DNA of 64,000 bases from Palaemon carinicauda (Eukaryota; Arthropoda; Malacostraca; Decapoda; Palaemonidae): positions 29,017,481-29,081,480 of the forward strand of contig NC_090730.1 in assembly GCF_036898095.1 (NCBI RefSeq), written 5' to 3'. The notes beneath the pieces are model-generated. The model did not search any database and was not told where the DNA came from. It saw only the letters and a list, made by a program, of their open reading frames with translations. Made by a program: the position numbers and the translations under genes. Shown in pieces: positions 20,701 through 33,733 of the stretch. Each line of letters starts with the position of its first letter. Within the stretch, counting starts at the first letter, position 1.

Positions 20701-23700
20701 CTCTAAGCTGCTTTTGGTTTTATTTATTTCTATTTTTTTTGGAGCTTGCAGCTTCTCCTGGTCTTTCTCCTCCACTCTAAGCTGCTTTTGGTTTTATTTA
20801 TTTCTATTTTTATGGAGCTTGCAGCTTCTCCTGGTCTTTTTCCTCCACTCTAAGCTGCTTTTGGTTTTATTTATTTCTATTTTTTTGGAGCTTGCAGCTT
20901 CTCCTGGTCTTTCTCCTCCACTCTAAGCTGCTTTTGGTTTTATTTATTTCCATTTTGTTTTGGAGCTTGCAGCTTCTCCTGGTCTTTCTCCTCCACTCTA
21001 AGCTGCTTTTGGTTTTATTTATTTCTATTTTTTTTGGAGCTTGCAGCTTCTCCTGGTCTTTTTCCTCCACTCTAAGCTGCTTTTGTTTTTATTTATTTCT
21101 TTTCTTTTTTTTTTTGGAGCTTGCAGCTTCTCCTGGTCTTTCTCCTCCACTCTAAGCTGGTTTTGGGTTCATTTATTTCTATTTTTTTTTTTGGAGCTTG
21201 CAGCTTCTCCTGGTCTTTCTCCTCCACTCTAAGCTGGTTTTGGGTTCATTTATTTCTATTTTTTTTTTGGAGCTTGCAGCTTCTCCTGGTCTTTCTCGTC
21301 CACTCTAAGCTGCTTTTGGTTTTATTTATTTAAATTTTTTTTTGGAGCTTGCAGCTTCTCCTGGTGTTTCTCCTCCACTCTAAGCTGCTTTTGGTTTTAT
21401 TTACTTCCATTTTTTTGGAGCTTGCAGCTTCTCCTGGTCTTTCTCCTCCACTCTAAGCTGCTTTTGGTTTTATTTATTTCTATTTTTTTTGGAGCTTGCA
21501 GCTTCTCCTGGTCTTTTTCCTCCACTCTAAGGTGCTTTTGTTTTTATTTATTTCTTTTTTTTTATTGGAGCTTGCAGCTTCTCCTGGTCTTTCTCCTCCA
21601 CTCTAAGCTGCTTTTGGGTTCATTTATTTCTATTTTTTTTGGGAGCTTGCAGCTTCTCCTGGTCTTTCTCCTCCACTCTAAGCTGCTTTTGGTTTTATTT
21701 ATTTCTATTTTTTTGGAGCTTGCAGCTTCTCCTGGTCTTTCTCCTCCACTCTAAGCTGCTTTTGGTTTTATTTATTTCTATTTTTTTTGGAGCTTGCAGC
21801 TTCTCCTGGTCTTTCTCCTCCACTCTAAGCTGCTTTTGGTTTTATTTATTTCTATTTTTTTTTGGAGCTTGCAGCTTATTCTGGTCTTTCTCCTCCACTC
21901 TAAGCTGCTTTTGGTTTTATTTATTTCTATTTTTTTTGGAGCTTGCAGCGTCTCCTGGTCTTTCTCCTCCACTCTAAGCTGCTTTTGGTTTTATTTATTT
22001 CTATTTTGTTTGCAGCTTGCAGCTTCTTCTGGTCTTTCTCCTCCACTCTATGCTGCTTTCGGTTTTATTTATTTCTATTTTTTTTGAGCTTGCAGCTTCT
22101 CCTGGTCTTTCTCCTCCACTCTAAGCTGCTTTTGGTTTTATTTATTTCTATTTTTTTTGGAGCTTGCAGCTCCTCCTGGTCTTTCTCCTCCACTCTAAGC
22201 TGCTTTTGGTTTTATTTATTTCTATTTTTTTGGAGCTTGCACCTTCTCCTGGTCTTTCTCCTCCACTCTAAGCTACTTTTGGTTTTATTTATTTCTATTT
22301 TTTTTGGAGCTTGCACCTTCTCCTGGTCTTTCTCCTCCACTCTAAGCTGCTTTTGGTTTTATTTATTTCTATTTTTTTTTGGAGCTTGCAGCTCCTCCTG
22401 GTCTTTCTCCTCCACTCTAAGCTGCTTTTGGTTTTATTTATTTCTATTTTTTTTGGAGCTTGCAGCTCCTCCTGGTCTTTCTCCTCCACTCTAAGCTGCT
22501 TTTGGTTTTATTTATTTCTATTTTTTTTGGAGCTTGCAGCTTCTCCTGGTCTTTCTCCTCCACTCTAAGCTGCTTTTGGTTTTATTTATTTCTATTTTTT
22601 TTGGAGCTTGCAGCTTCTCCTGGTCTTTCTCCTCCACTGTAAGCTGCTTTTGGTTTTATTTATTTCTATTTTTATTGAGCTTGCAGCTTCTCCTGGTCTT
22701 TCTCCTCCACTCTAAGCTGCTTTTGGTTTTATTCATTTCTATGTTTTTGGAGCTTGCAGCTTCTCCTGGTCTTTCTCCTCCACTCTAAGCTGCTTTTGGT
22801 TTTATTTATTTCCATTTTGTTTTGGAGCTTGCAGCTTCTCCTGGTCTTTCTCCTCCACTCTAAGCTGCTTTTGGTTTTATTTATTTCTATTTTTTTTGGA
22901 GCTTGCAGCTTCTCCTGGTCTTTTTCCTCCACTCTAAGCTGCTTTTGTTTTTATTTATTTTTTTTTTTTTTTGAAGCTTGCAGCTTCTCCTGGTCTTTCT
23001 CCTCCACTCTAAGCTGCTTTTGGGTTCATTTATTTCTATTTTTTTTTTTGGAGCTTGCAGCTTCTCCTGGTCTTTCTCCTCCACTCTAAGCTGCTTTTGG
23101 TTTTATTTCTATTTTTTCTTTGGAGCTTGCAGCTTCTCCTGGTCTTTCTCCTCCACTCTAAGCTGCTTCTGGTTTTATTTATTTCCATTTTTTTTGGAGC
23201 TTGCAGCTTCTTCTGGTCTTTCTCCTCCACTCTAAGCTGCTTTTGGTTTTATTTATTTCTATTTTTTCTGGAGCTTGCAGCTTCTCCTGGTCTTTTTCCT
23301 CCACTCTAAGCTGCTTTTGGTTTTATTTATTTATTTATTTTTTTTTGCAGCTTGCAGCTTCTTCTGGTCTTTCTCCTCCACTCTATGCTGCTTTTGGTTT
23401 TATTTATATCTATTTTTTTTGGAGCTTGCAGCTTCTCCTGGTCTTTTTCTTCCACTCTAAGCTGCTTTTGGTTTTATTTATTTTTATTTTTTTTGGAGCT
23501 TGCAGCTTCTTCTGGTCTTTCTCCTTCACTCTAAGCTGCTTTTGGTTTTATTTATTTCTATTTTTTTTGGAGCTTGCAGCTTCTCCTGGTTTTTTTCTCC
23601 ACTCTAAGCTTCTCTTGGTTTTATTTTTTTATTTTTTTTTTGGAGCTTGCAGCTTCTCCTGGTCTTTTTCCTCCACTCTAAGCTGCTTTTGGTTTTATTT

Positions 23701-24790
23701 ATTTCTATTTTTTTTGGAGCTTGCAGCTTCTCCTGGTCTTTTTCTCCACTCTAAGCTGCTTTTGGTTTTATTTATATCTATTTTTTTTGGAGCTTGCAGC
23801 TTCTCCTGGTCTTTTTCTTCCACTCTAAGCTGCTTTTGGTTTTATTTATTTTTATTTTTTTTGGAGCTTGCAGCTTCTTCTGGTCTTTCTCCTTCACTCT
23901 AAGCTGCTTTTGGTTTTATTTATTTCTATTTTTTTTGGAGCTTGCAGCTTCTCCTGGTCTTTTTCCTCCACTCTAAGCTGCTTTTGGTTTTATTTATTTC
24001 TATTTTTTTTGGAGCTTGCAGCTTCTCCTGGTCTTTTTCTCCACTCTAAGCTGCTTTTGGTTTTATTTATATCTATTTTTGTTGGAGCTTGCAGCTTCTC
24101 CTGGTCTTTTTCTTCCACTCTAAGCTGCTTTTGGTTTTATTTATTTTTATTTTTTTTGGAGCTTGCAGCTTCTTCTGGTCTTTCTCCTTCACTCTAAGCT
24201 GCTTTTGGTTTTATTTATTTCTATTTTTTTTTGGAGCTTGCAGCTTCTCCTGGTCTTTCTCCTCCACTCTAAGCTGCTTTTGGTTTTATTTATTTTTATT
24301 TTTTTTGGAGCTTGCAGCTTCTCCTGGTCTTTTTCTTCCACTCTAAGCTGCTTTTGGTTTTATTTATTTTTATTTTTTTTGGAGCTTGCAGCTTCTCCTG
24401 GTCTTTCTCCTCCACTCTAAGCTGCTTTTGGTTTTATTTATTTCTATTTTTTTGGAGCTTGCAGCTTCTCCTGGTTTTTTTTCTCCACTCTAAGCTTCTC
24501 TTGGTTTTATTTTTTTATTTTTTTTTTGGAGCTTGCAGCTTCTCCTGGTCTTTCTCCTCCACTCTAAGCTGCTTTTGGTTTTATTTATTTCTATTTTTTT
24601 TGGAGCTTGCAGCTTCTCCTGGTCTTTTTCCTCCACTCTAAGCTTCTTTTGGTTTTATTTATTTCTATTTTTTTTGGAGCTTGCAGCTTCTCCTGGTCTT
24701 TCTCCTCCACTCTAAGCTGCTTTTGGTTTTATTTATTTCTATTTTTTTTGGAGCTTGCAGCTTCTCCTGGTCTTTTTCCTCCACTCTAAG
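14708..24790. repeat. 74-77 bp satellite array, block C, with higher-order structure
   Basis: About 135 monomers. Variant monomers recur at long intervals. GCTTTTGGATTTA is at about 15301, 17459 and 19751. AGCGTCTCCT is at 17271, 19568 and 21947. GGGTTC is at 16791, 19015, 21165 and 23022. The ATTTCCATTTTGTTTTGG form is near 18654, 20948 and 22810. Spacings are about 1.86-2.38 kb, that is 25-32 monomers, showing at least three to four iterations of a higher-order unit. Monomers with CACC and then CTCC in the core also recur near 15.4, 17.6, 19.9 and 22.2 kb. Toward 23.2-24.6 kb shorter four-to-five-monomer repeats with TTTTTATTTT spacers appear. Confidence 0.93.
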
Positions 24791-27700
24791 CTGCTCTCGG
24801 TTTTATTTTTTTATTTTTTTTTTATATATTTATTCATTTTTTATTTTTGCAGCTTGCAACTTCTCCTGCTCCTTCTCCTCCACTCTAAGCTGCTTTTGCA
24901 GTTTTATTCTTTTTTTTTTTCGCAGTTTTATTTTTTTTATTTATTTATTTTTTTTTTTTGCAGCTTGTAGCTTCTCTTGCTCCTTCTCCTCCACTCTAAG
25001 CTGCTTGTGCAGTTTTATTTTTTTTTTCATTTTTTTTTTTTGCAGTTTTATTTATTCATTTATTTATTTTTTATTTTTGCAGCTTACAGCTTCTCCTGCT
25101 CCTTCTCCTCCACTCTAAGCTGCTTGTGCAGTTTTATTTTTTTTTTTCATTTTTTTTGCAGTTTTATTTATTCATTTATTTTTTTTTTTTTTTGCAGCTT
25201 GCAGCTTCTCCTGCTCCTTCTCCTCTACTCTAAGCTGCTTGTGAAGTTTTATTCTTTTTTTTTTCGCAGTTTTATTTTTTTTTTATTTAGTTATTTTTTT
25301 TTGCTGCTTGCAGCTTCTCCTGCTCCTTCTCCTTTACTCTAAGCTGATTGTGCAGTTTTATTTTTTTTTTCGCAGTTTTATTTTTTTTTATTTATTTATT
25401 TTTTTTTGTAGCTTGCAGCGTCTCCTGCTCCTTCTCCTATACTCTAAGCTGCTTGTGCAGTTTTATTCTTTTTTTTTCGCAGTTTTATTTTTTTTATTTA
25501 TTTATTTTTTTTTTGCAGCTTGCAGCTTCTCCTGCTCCTTCTCCTTTACTCTAAGCTGCTTGTGAAGTTTTATTCTTTTTTTTTGCAGTTTTATTTTTTT
25601 TTTATTTTTTTTTTTTTTTGCAGCTTGCAGCTTCTCCTGCTCCTTCTCCTCCACTCTAAGCTGCTTGTGCAGTTTTATTTATTTATTTTTTTTTTTTTGC
25701 AGCTTGCAGCTTCTCCTGCTCCTCCTCCACTCTAAGCTGATTGTGCAGTTTTATTTTTATTTTTTTTTTTTTTTGTAGTTTTATTTTATTTATTTTTTTT
25801 CTGCAGCTTGCAGCTTCTCCTGCTCCTTCTCCTCCACTCTAAGCTGATTGTGCAGTTTTATTTTTTTTTTTTTTTTTAGTTTTATTTTGTTTATTTATTT
25901 TTTTGCAGCTTGCAGCTTCTCCTGCTCCTTCTCCTCCACTCTAAGCTGCTTGTGCAGTTTTATTCTATTTTTTTTTTGCAGTTTTATTTTTTTTTATTTA
26001 TTTTTTTTTTGCAGCTTGCAGCTTCTCCTGCTCCTTCTCCTCCACTCTAAGCTGATTGTGCAGTTTTATTTTTTTTTTTTTTTTTAGTTTTATTTTGTTT
26101 ATTTATTTTTTTGCAGCTTGCAGCTTCTCCTGCTCCTTCTCCTCCACTCTAAGCTGCTTGTGCAGTTTTATTCTATTTTTTTTTTTGCAGTTTTATTTTT
26201 TTTTATTTATTTTTTTTTTGCAGCTTGCAGCTTCTCCTGCTCCTTCTCCTCCACTCTAAGCTGCTTGTGCAGTTTTATTCCTTTTTTTTTGCAGTTTTAT
26301 TTTTTTATTTATTTATTTTTTTTTTTTTGCAGCTTGCAGCTTCTCTTGCTCCTTCTCCTCCACTCTAAGCTACTTGTTCAGTTTTATTCTTTTTTTTGCA
26401 GTTTTTTTAATTTATTTTGTTTTCATTTTTTTTTGCAGTTTTATTTTTTTTTTTTTTGCAGCTTGCAGCTTCTCCTGCTCCTTCTCCTCCACTCTAAGCT
26501 GCTTGTGCAGTTTTATTTTTTTTTTCATTTTTTTTGCAATTTTTTTTCTTTTTTTATTTTTTTTTTTGCAGCTTGCAGCTTCTCCTGCTCCTTCTCCTCC
26601 ACTCTAAGCTGCTTGTGCAGTTTTATTCTTTTTTTTTGCAGTTTTATTTTTTTTTATTTTTTTTTTTTTTTTGCAGCTTGCAGCTTCTCCTGCTCCTTCT
26701 CCTCCACTCTAAGCTTCTTGTGCAGTTTTATTCTTTTTTTCATTTTTTTTTTGCAGTTTTATTTTATTTTATTTTTTTTTTGCAGCTTGCAGCTTCTCCT
26801 GCTCCTTCTCTTCCACTCTAAGCTGCTTGTGCAGTTTTATTTTTTTTTTCATTTTTTTTTTGCAGCTTGCAGCTTCTCCTGCTCCTTTTCCTCCACTCTA
26901 AGCTGCTTGTGCAGTTTTATTCCTTTTTTTTTCAGTTTTATTTTTTTTTATTTATTTATTTTTTTTTGCAGCTTGCAGCTTCTCTTGCTCCTTCTCCTCC
27001 ACTCTAAGCTACTTGTGCAGTTTTATTTTTTTTTTTTTTTATTTTTTTTTGCAGTTTTATTTTATTTTAATTTTTTTTTGCAGCTTGCAGCTTCTCCTGC
27101 TCCTTTTCCTCCACTCTAAGCTGCTTGTGCAGTTTTATTCTTTTTTTTTTTTTTTTTTTTGCAGTTTTTTTTTTATTTTTTTGCAGTTTTATTTTTTTTC
27201 AGTTTTATTTTCATTTATCTTCTTTGCAGCTTGCAGCTTCTCCTGATCCTTCTTCACTCTATGCTGCTTTGGTAGTTTTATTATTTTTTTTCAGTTTTAT
27301 TTACTTTTTATTTTTTTTTTGCAGTTTTATTTTTTTTTGTATTTTGCAGTTTTGTTTTATTTAATTTTTTTTGCAGTTTTAGTTATTTCTTTTTTTTTTT
27401 GTTTTTGCAGCTTGCAGCTTTTCCTGCTCCTACTCCTCCACTCTAAGCTGCTTTTGCAGTTTTATTCTTTTTTTTTTTGCAGTTTTATTAATTTTTTATT
27501 TGCAGTTTTTTTTTGCAGTTTTATTTATTTATTTAATTATTTATTATTTTTTTTTTTGCAGCTTGCAGCTTCTCCTGCTTCTTATCCTTAACTCTAAGCT
27601 TCTTTTGCAGTTTTATTATTTCTTTTTATTTTTTTTTGCAGTTTTATTTAATTTTTTTTTCTTTGCAGCTTGCAGCTTCTCCTGCTCCTTCTCCTCCACT

Positions 27701-28957
27701 CTAAGCTGCTTTTGCAGTTTTATTCTTTTTTTTTTTTGCAGTTTTATTTATTTTATTTTTTTGCAGTTTTATTTTTTTTTGCAGTTTTATTTTCATTTAT
27801 TTTCTTTGCAGCTTGCAGCTTCTCCTGCTCCTTCTCCTCCACTCTAAGCTGCTTTTGCAGTTTTATTTTTTTTTCAGTTTTATTTCCATTTTTCTTTCTT
27901 TGCAGATTGCAGCTTCTCCTGCTCCTTCTCCACTCTAAGCTGCTTGGGCAGTTTTATTATTTTTTTTTCAGTTTTACTTTCTTTTTATTTTTTATTGGTT
28001 TTATTTTTTTTGCAGTTTTATTTTATTTTTTTGCAGTTTTATTTTATTTTATTTTTTCTTTGCTGTTTTAGTTATTTTTTTTTGCAGCTTGCAGCTTTTC
28101 CTGCTCCTTCTCCTCCACTCTAAGCTGCTTGTGCAGTTTTATTCCTTTTTTTTTCTTTTGCAGTTTTATTTATTTATTTATTATTTTTTTTTTTTTTTTT
28201 GCAGCTAGCAGCTTCTCCTGCTCCTTCTCCTCTACTCTTAGCTGCTTGTGCAGTTTTATTCTTTTTTTTTTTGCAGTTTTATTTTTTTTTTTTTGTAGCT
28301 TGCAGCTTCTCCTGCTCCTTCTCCTCCACTCTAAGCTGCTTTTTTCAATTTTATTCTTTTTTTTTTTTTTGCAGTTTAATTTTTCATTTTATTTTTTTTT
28401 TCAGCTAGCAGCTTCTCTTGCTCCTTTTCCTCCACTCAAAGCTGCTTGTGCAGTTTTATTTTTTTTTGCAGTTTTATTTTATTTTTTTTTTTTTGCAGCT
28501 TGCAGCTTCTCCTGCTCCTTCTCCTCCACTCTAAGCTGCTTTTGCAATTTTATTCTTTTTTTTTTTTTGCAGTTTTATTTTTCATTTTATTTTTTTTTCA
28601 GCTAGCAGCTTCTCCTGCTCCTTCTCCTCCACTCTAAGCTGCTTGTGCAGTTTTATTTTTTTTTTAATTTTTTTTTTTTTGCAGTTTTATTTTATTTTAA
28701 TTTTTTTTTTCTGCATCTTGCAGCTTCTCCTGCTCCTTCTCCTCCACTCTAAGCTGCTTGTGCAGTTTTATTCTTTTTTTTTTTTCTTTTTTTTGCAGTT
28801 TTATTTTATTTTAATTTTTTTGCAGCTTGCAGCTTCTCCTGCTCCTTCTCCTCCATTCTTAGCTGCTTTTGTAGTTCTATTATTTCTTTTTATTCTTTTT
28901 TTTTGCAGCTTGCAGCTTCTCCTGTTCCTTTTCCTCCACTCTAAGCTGCTTTTGCAG

Positions 28958-29038
<81 letters not shown>

Positions 29039-30929
29039 TTTTTCAGTTTTATTTTATTTATTTATTTATTTTTTTGCAGCTTGCAGCTTCTCCTGCTCCT
29101 TCTCCTCCACTCTAAGCTGCTTGTGCAGTTTTATTCTTTTTTTTTTTTTTGCAGTTTTGTTTCATTTTAATTTTTTTTTTTTTGCAGCTTGCAGCTTCTC
29201 CTGATCTTTCTCCTCCACTCTAAGCTGCTAGTGCAGTTATATTCTTTTTTTTTTTTTTTTTTGCAGTTTTATTTTATTTTAATTTTTTTTTTTTGCAGTT
29301 TTATTTTATTTTATTTTTTTTAGCAGCTTGCAGCTTCTCCTGCTCCTTCTCCTCCATTCTTAGCTGCTTTTGTAGTTCTATTATTTCTTCTTATTCTTTT
29401 TTTTTTTTTTTGCAGCTAGCAGCTTCTCCAGTTCCTTCTCCTCCACTCTCAGCTGCTTTTGCAGTTTTATTCTTTTTTTTTTTTCGCAGTTTTATTTTAT
29501 TTAAATTTTTTTTGCAGCTTGCAGCTTCTCCTGCTCCTTCTCCTCCATTCTTAGCTGCTTTTGCAGTTTTATTCTTTTTTTTTTGCAGTTTTATTTATCT
29601 TTTTCTTTTTTTTTGCAGTTTTATTTATCTTTTTCTTTTTTTTTTGCAGCTAGCAGCTTCTTCTCCTCCACTCTAAGCTGCTTGTGCAGTTTTATTCTTT
29701 TTTTTTTTTTGCAGTTTTATTTATCTTTTTCTTTTTTTTTTTTTTTTGCAGCTAGCAGCTTCTTCTCCTCCACTCTAAGCTGCTTGTGCAGTTTTATTTA
29801 TTTTTTTTCTTTTTTTGTAGTTTTATTTATTTATTTTTCTTTTTTTGCATCTTGCAGCTTCTCCTGCTCCTTCTCCTCCACCCTAAGCTGCTTGTGCAGT
29901 TTTATTCTTTTTTTTTTTGGCAGTTTTATTTTTTTTTTTTTTTTTTGCAGCTTGCATCTTCTCCTGCTCCTACTTCTCCACTCTAAGCTGTTTGTGCATT
30001 TTTATTTTTTTTTCTTTATTTTTTTATTTTATTCTTTTTTTTACAGCTTGCAGCTTCTCCTGCTCCTTCTCCTCCACTCTAAGCTGCTTGTGCAGTTTAA
30101 TTTTTTTTTTTTTTCAGTTTTAATTTGTTTTTTTTTCAGTTTTAATTTTATTTTTTTTATTGCAGCTTGCAGTTTTATTTATTTATTTATTTTTATTTTT
30201 TTTTTTTTAGGTTTTATTTATTTATTTATTTTTTTTTTGCAGCATGCAGCTTCTCCTCCACTCTAAGGTGCTTGTGCAGTTTTATTTTATTTTATTTTTT
30301 TTATTTGCTGTTTTATTTATTTTTTTTTTATTAATAGTTATTTTTTTTTTTTTTTGCAGTTTGTGGCTTCTCCTGCTCCTTCTCCTCCATTTTAAGCTGC
30401 TTGCTCAGTTTTATTCTTTTTTTTTGCAGTTTTATTTTTTTTTGCAGCTTGCAGCTTCTCCTGCTCCTTCTCCTCCACTCTAAGCTGCTTGTGCAGTTTT
30501 ATTTTATTTTTTTTTATTTGCAGTTTTATTCATTTATTTATTTTTTTATTTAATTTTTTTTTTTTTTACAGCTTGCAGCTTCTCCTGCTCCTTCTCCACT
30601 CTAAGCTGTTTCTGCAGTTTTATTCTTTTATTTTATTTTATTTATTTATTCATTTATGTTTTTTTTTCACAGCCCTCAGCTTCTCCTGCTCCTTGTCCTT
30701 CACTCTAAGCTGCTTCTGCAGTTCTATTCTTTCTTTTTTTTTTTTTTTTTTTTTTTTTTGCAGCTTCTCCTGCTCCTTCTCCTCCACTCTCAAGCTTCTT
30801 TTGCATATTCATATATATTTTTTTCTTTTTCTTTCTTATTTTTCTTTTTTTTTTTTTTATTTTTCTATTCAGCTTCTGCTCCTTCTCCTCCACTCTAAGC
30901 TGTTGCTGCTGCAGTTTTTTCTTCCTTTT

Positions 30930-30960
<31 letters not shown>

Positions 30961-30990
30961 CATAGCAGCTTCCCCTCTAAGCTACTTCTT
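24791..30990. repeat. Diverged T-rich satellite flank, block D
   Basis: About 55 longer units, roughly 90-130 bp, keep the core GCAGCTTGCAGCTTCTCCTG, CTCCTTCTCCTCCACTC, TAAGCTGCTTGTGCAGTTTTA. They replace the spacer with long T runs and extra GCAGTTTTATT copies. Units become shorter and less regular toward 30.99 kb, where only the core is recognisable. The plus strand is very T-rich. Open frames of Phe/Leu/Ser here are by-products of composition. Confidence 0.9.
28957..29030. repeat. (TA)n microsatellite inside the satellite
   Basis: About 36 TA units follow a GCAGTTA spacer and end CACATATATT. It replaces the T-rich spacer of one monomer. Confidence 0.95.
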
Positions 30991-31629
30991 TTTTGTTTTG
31001 TTTTTGTTGGTGGTGGGGGGTAATTTTTCTTTATTTTTCATATTTTTCTGCTACTGATCTAGATGCCTTTCCATTTGCACCTTGATACATGTCTTCTACC
31101 TCTCAAGCACTCGTGGACAATGTTCCTAGAATCCTCTTTTCTCTCCTCATTTTTAATAATATCCAGACATATCTCCTTCAAAAAGATTTAGCTCTTTCCC
31201 CAGCCTAATTTCTTTGGTCTCTCCTAGAAGGACCTGACTGCCTACTAGAAGAATTTCCGCTCTTTCCCTCTGCAGAGCCAGTCTTCTAGGTTATTCCATC
31301 AGAACCACCCGAAGGTTAGTATCCGAAAGAATAGATCTAGATATCTGACCATTTGTTCACCTGACGAAGCCCCTGTACGACCCCACCAGGGAACAGAGCA
31401 TACTAGAAAAAGCGAAGATTTTTCCCTCAGCAGAGCAAATCCTTCAGGGTATTCCAGGTATCTCTTAAACTGGGTTCTTGAGCACTTGCTGGAAACTTCC
31501 TTTAAGCTCGGCATCTAAGTCAGAAGATGTTTTAACTTGTCCTTTAGTAGCTCTAAACTAATATTGAAGTCTCTGAGCATAAATTCATTGATATAAATGA
31601 GAATTTCCTCTACTGCGGATTTTAAATTT
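30991..31629. other. Unique spacer between satellite and J-domain gene
   Basis: About 640 bp of ordinary composition. Two segments (31,255-31,300 and 31,415-31,465) share a loose TTTCCCTC...GCAGAGC...TTCnnGGnTATTCCA pattern, possibly an old duplication. No convincing open frame is present. It would contain the 3' untranslated region of the minus-strand gene. The first antisense AATAAA is near 31,031, at the satellite edge. Confidence 0.5.
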
Positions 31630-31687
31630 TTACTCCTCCTCCTCCTCCTCCTCCTCTTCCTCTTCCTCCTCCTCTTCCTCTTCCTCT

Positions 31688-31719
<32 letters not shown>

Positions 31720-33009
31720 CTCCTCCTCTTCCTCTTCCTCCTCCTCTTCCTCTTCCTCTTCCTCCTCCTCTTCCTCTCCCTCTCCCTCCTCCTCTTCCTC
31801 TTCCTCTTCCTCCTCCTCCTCCTCCTCCTCCTCCTCCAATTCTTCGTCTCCTTCATAACTTGAAATATCTTCATATGAATGTTCCATCAACATAGTATCC
31901 TCATCAACTAGATAATCATCATCAGAGTTAAAATCATACTCCTCATCAGCATCGGAATCATATTCATAATCCCATTCATCTGATTCATCTTCATCCAACC
32001 ATTCTTGCATCTTTGGATTTTCGAAAAGTTTATCTGTAAAATCTTTGACAAATTTTCTTACATCGTTGTATTCCTCCCTCTTCTCTTTATCAGTTAAAAG
32101 ATCTTTTGCGTAGTTGATATGTTGCATGATCTCATGTACTTCCCGTTGGTCTTTGTCAGACCCATGGCACTTATCAGGATGGTACTCGAGTGCCATTTTC
32201 CTGTAGGCTTTTTTTATTTCCTTCTGGGAAGCGTCTGTTTTAACACCTATTATTTGGAAAGGACATCCATGAATTTCCATTCTTTCCAGTGCCTCGGCAT
32301 AATAAACCAAGTCTTCTTGCAGCTCCTCCTCTTCGTCCAGTTGCTCAAATAGAGCAATTGCATCTCTGTATTTTCCATCTAATAAGTAGCATAGACCGAG
32401 TCTTAATCTAATTTCGGGATCTGTCTCGTCAATAGCAAGAGCACTCAGGAAACATTCGCGAGCTTCTTCCAGCCGTCGAAGCTTGCACAAGATATTCCCT
32501 TTCAATTGAGGCAGTTCTGCGCGAGCCCAGGGGAAGAAGGACTCTAGCTTCTGACAGCGCGAAATTGTTTTTAAGACAGCATCAAACTCAGAGTTGTCTA
32601 TCATCGAGGGAATCGTATTCCATAATATCTGCCGCTGCAGGAACTCCCGTGCTTTGAGTGCCCTAGGGTGATTTGGGCATTCCTTCAGAACTTCGTCCAA
32701 ATTTTTTTCAGCCTCCTCAAAGTCACAGTGACTTGCACAAAATATGGCAGATTCCACTTTTACATACGAGTTTTCTTTGTGTTCATCGGGCAGCTCATCT
32801 AAAACGTTCTGGGCCTCATCCCATCTGCCCAATGCCATCAAACATCTGAGCTCCTTCACGCGGCATTCCAACACGTCGTCAAAATCTTCAAGGACAACTC
32901 TTAGGAAAACTAACGCCGAATCAAAGTCTTCATTGTGTATACAACGATCCATCTCAGATTCCAGGACGTTTCGACGAGTTACTGGTCTTTCCTCTTCTGC
33001 TTCTTCCAT
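31630..33009 (-). CDS. TPR-J-domain protein module, tandem copy A
   Basis: A 459-residue frame from Met33009, open a little further upstream (to about 33,075) into a Glu-coding tract. Residues about 24-245 form helical TPR-like repeats, clearest at 167-200 (LKGNILCKLRRLEEARECFL, then SALAIDETDPE). Residues about 249-318 are a J domain: FQIIGVKTDASQKEIKKAYR, KMALEYHPDK with HPD at 32181-32173, and an INYAKDLLTDKEKREEY helix. An Asp/Glu/Tyr-rich linker follows, then about 65 Glu to a TAA. TPR plus C-terminal J domain is the plan of DNAJC3 and DNAJC7 co-chaperones, which stimulate Hsp70 ATPase. This copy lacks the N-terminal membrane segment found in copy B and may be the 3' part of the same transcription unit. 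Confidence 0.75.
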
Positions 33010-33067
33010 TCGTTCTTCCAGTTTTTTTGATAAATCGTTGTATTCTCGATTTTTCAGATTTTCGAAT

Positions 33068-33692
33068 TTATTGAATTCCTCCTCCTCCTCCTCCTCCTCC
33101 TCCTCCTTTTCCTCCTCCTTCTCCTCCTCCTCCTCCTTTTCCTCCTCCTCCTCCTCCTTTTCCTCCTCCCTCCTCCTCCTCCTCCTCCTCCTCCTCCTCC
33201 TCCTCCTCCTTTCCTCCTCCTCCTTTTCCTCCTCCTCCTCCTCCTCCTCCTCCTTTTCCTCCTCCTCCTCCTCCTCCTCCTCCTCCTCCTCCTCCTCCTC
33301 CTCCTTTTCCTCCTCCTCCTTTTCCTCCTCCTCCTCCTTTTCCTCCTCCTCCTTTTCCTCCTCCTCCTTTTCCTCCTCCTCCTCCTCCTCCTCCTTTTCC
33401 TCCTTCTCCTTCTCCTCCTTCTCCTCCTCCTCCTTTTCCTCCTTTTCCTCCTTCTCCTCCTCCTTTTCCTCCTCCTCCTCCTCCTTCTTCTCCTTCTCGT
33501 CCTCCTCCTCCTCGTCCTCCTCCTCGTCCCTCGTCCTCCTCCTCCTCTTCCTCGTCCTCCTCCTCCTCTTCCTCGTCCTCCTCCTCCTCTTCCTCGTCCT
33601 CCTCCTCCTCTTCCTCGTCCTCCTCCTCCTCCTCTTCCTCGTCCTCGTCCTCCTCCTCTTCCTCGTCCTCCTCCTCCTCGTCCTCCTCCTCT

Positions 33693-33733
<41 letters not shown>

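Noticed and set aside
61..24790. Many 60-230 codon open frames on both strands across the satellite
   Set aside because: The 74-77 bp unit changes frame every monomer and the sequence simply lacks stops. The same peptides appear in several frames. No start context, no selection signal.
68..24790. CRISPR-like array
   Set aside because: Repeats are contiguous with no unique spacers, unit size and composition are satellite-like, and the genome is eukaryotic.
24791..30990. Long Phe/Leu/Ser frames resembling membrane proteins
   Set aside because: Composition effect of T-rich DNA. Codons are mostly TTT and TTC in slippage runs.
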